NCBI RefSeq assembly: GCF_001445655.1
Contig: NZ_LNBE01000004.1
Span: 2,863,218 to 2,927,217 of the forward strand
DNA: 64,000 nucleotides
Direction of reading: 5' to 3'
From: Streptomyces roseifaciens
GTDB lineage: Bacteria > Actinomycetota > Actinomycetes > Streptomycetales > Streptomycetaceae
Positions within the stretch are counted from its first letter, which is position 1. Each line of letters begins with the position of its first letter. Below are positions 63,151 to 64,000 of this stretch, piece after piece. Under the pieces are notes generated by a model that was given only the letters and a program-made list of their open reading frames with translations, was not told the origin of the DNA and did not search any database. The position numbers and the translations under genes were made by a program.

Positions 63151-64000
63151 TCAGGCCAGGCTGTCCCGCCAGGCCCGGTGCAGGTCCGCGAAGCGGCCCG
63201 TGCCCCCGGTCAGTTCGGCCGGGGAGCCGTCCTCCACGACGCGGCCGTCGGCCATCACCAGGACGCGGTCCGCGATCTCGACCGTCGACAGCCGGTGCGC
63301 GATGACCACCGCCGTACGGCCGCGCAGCACCGTGGTCATCGCACGCTGCACCGCCTGCTCGCCCGGGATGTCCAGCGAGGACGTGGCCTCGTCCAGGATG
63401 AGTACCGCCGGGTCGGCGAGCAGGGCCCGCGCGAAGGCCACCAGCTGGCGCTGTCCGGCGGAGATCCGGCCGCCGCGCTTGCGCACGTCGGTGTCGTAGC
63501 CGTCCGGCAGGGCCGTGATGAAGTCGTGGGCGCCGATCGCCTTCGCGGCCTGCTCGATCTCCTCCCGGCCGGCCCCGGGGCGGCCGATGGCGATGTTCTC
63601 CGCGACGGTGCCGGAGAACAGGAAGGCCTCCTGCGTCACCATCACCACACCGCGCCGCAGCTCCGGCACGGCGAGCGTGTCCAGCGGCACCCCGTCGAGG
63701 AGCACCCGGCCCTCGGTGGGGTCGTAGAAGCGGGCCAGGAGCTTGGCGAGGGTGGACTTGCCGGCCCCCGTCGAGCCGACCACCGCGACCGTCTGCCCGG
63801 CGTGCAGCGTCAGGTCGAAGCGGGGCAGCACCTCGCCGCCCGTGCGGTAGGCGAAGCGCACCCCCTCGAAGACGACCTCGCGGCCGGGCAGCCCCGCCCG
63901 CCGCTCCGGCAGCGCGCGCGGCTCGGCGGGCTCGGGCACGCCGGGCCGCTGGGCGAGCAGGCCCGCGATCTTCTCCAGCGAGGCCGCGGCCGACTGGTAG
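63151..64000 (-). CDS. ABC exporter, ATPase half (5' part outside window)
   Basis: The 3' part of an ABC transporter of the MsbA/LmrA half-transporter type; the frame stays open to the window edge, where [20 protein letters not shown] reads like the end of the membrane domain. The nucleotide-binding domain has Walker [11 protein letters not shown], the Q-loop in [20 protein letters not shown], the signature [18 protein letters not shown] (ISAGQ in place of LSGGQ, as is common in this subfamily), Walker [14 protein letters not shown] and the His switch in [18 protein letters not shown] second half-transporter gene is expected beyond the edge. Confidence 0.93.
   Translation of the reverse strand, partial: YQSAAASLEKIAGLLAQRPGVPEPAEPRALPERRAGLPGREVVFEGVRFAYRTGGEVLPRFDLTLHAGQTVAVVGSTGAGKSTLAKLLARFYDPTEGRVLLDGVPLDTLAVPELRRGVVMVTQEAFLFSGTVAENIAIGRPGAGREEIEQAAKAIGAHDFITALPDGYDTDVRKRGGRISAGQRQLVAFARALLADPAVLILDEATSSLDIPGEQAVQRAMTTVLRGRTAVVIAHRLSTVEIADRVLVMADGRVVEDGSPAELTGGTGRFADLHRAWRDSLA

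Overview
This window looks like a stretch of Streptomyces core chromosome. GC is very high, GTG starts are common, and so are four-base start/stop overlaps. It carries actinomycete-type enzymes: a GlgE-pathway cluster, an isobutyryl-CoA mutase subunit, a tyrosinase with its copper chaperone, and a Gly104/Lys124-type phosphofructokinase. From memory, not from a search, the gene order resembles the S. coelicolor region SCO5405 to SCO5446 (pyk-ackA-pta-pfkA at one end, glgB-mak-treS-glgE/glgP at the other). No tRNA, rRNA, CRISPR array, prophage or transposase was recognised.

Layout. 1-5.4 kb: 3' part of a class A penicillin-binding protein, a MarR regulator, three tandem AIM24 genes, and a DUF3817/thiamine-binding pair. 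5.4-6.0 kb: a decayed regulator/MFS divergon. 6.0-9.2 kb: a small unknown gene, MarR, DUF3817 and icmA behind a perfect 24-bp palindrome. 9.3-11.1 kb: TetR and a thioredoxin-TPR protein. 11.6-14.2 kb: a three-gene DUF6230/DUF6114/secreted-protein module. 14.2-20.5 kb: pyk, ackA, pta and pfkA, the lower glycolysis and acetate node. 20.9-24.0 kb: melC1-melC2, then MarR diverging from an allene-oxide-cyclase-like secreted protein and a Rossmann reductase.

24.0-26.8 kb: a 980-bp structure with 256-bp inverted arms enclosing four 103-bp tandem repeats, directly beside a WhiJ-type XRE/DUF397 pair and two small Cys-containing ORFs. This is the least explained part of the window. 27-32.8 kb: AraC regulator, MacB/FtsX-type ABC system, imine-reductase-like enzyme. 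32.8-37.5 kb: a sugar ABC importer operon split by a lectin gene and an opposing lipoprotein gene. 37.7-41.7 kb: a CitAB/DcuSR-type two-component system diverging from a dicarboxylate symporter. 41.8-47.0 kb: VOC protein, a membrane-anchored P-loop protein with a Ser/Pro-rich tail, and a TetR/MFS divergon. 47.0-58.6 kb: the GlgE pathway (glgE-treS-mak-glgB) diverging from glgP. 58.7-64 kb: M4 metalloprotease, carboxylesterase and a partial ABC exporter.

How the genes work together. TreS makes maltose from trehalose, Mak phosphorylates it, GlgE polymerises maltosyl units, GlgB branches the product and GlgP degrades it. Pfk, Pyk, Pta and AckA process glycolytic carbon to acetate. The CitAB-like pair and symporter import C4-dicarboxylates. 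Coding density is high. Most gaps hold strong hairpins between converging genes or operator-like palindromes between diverging ones.
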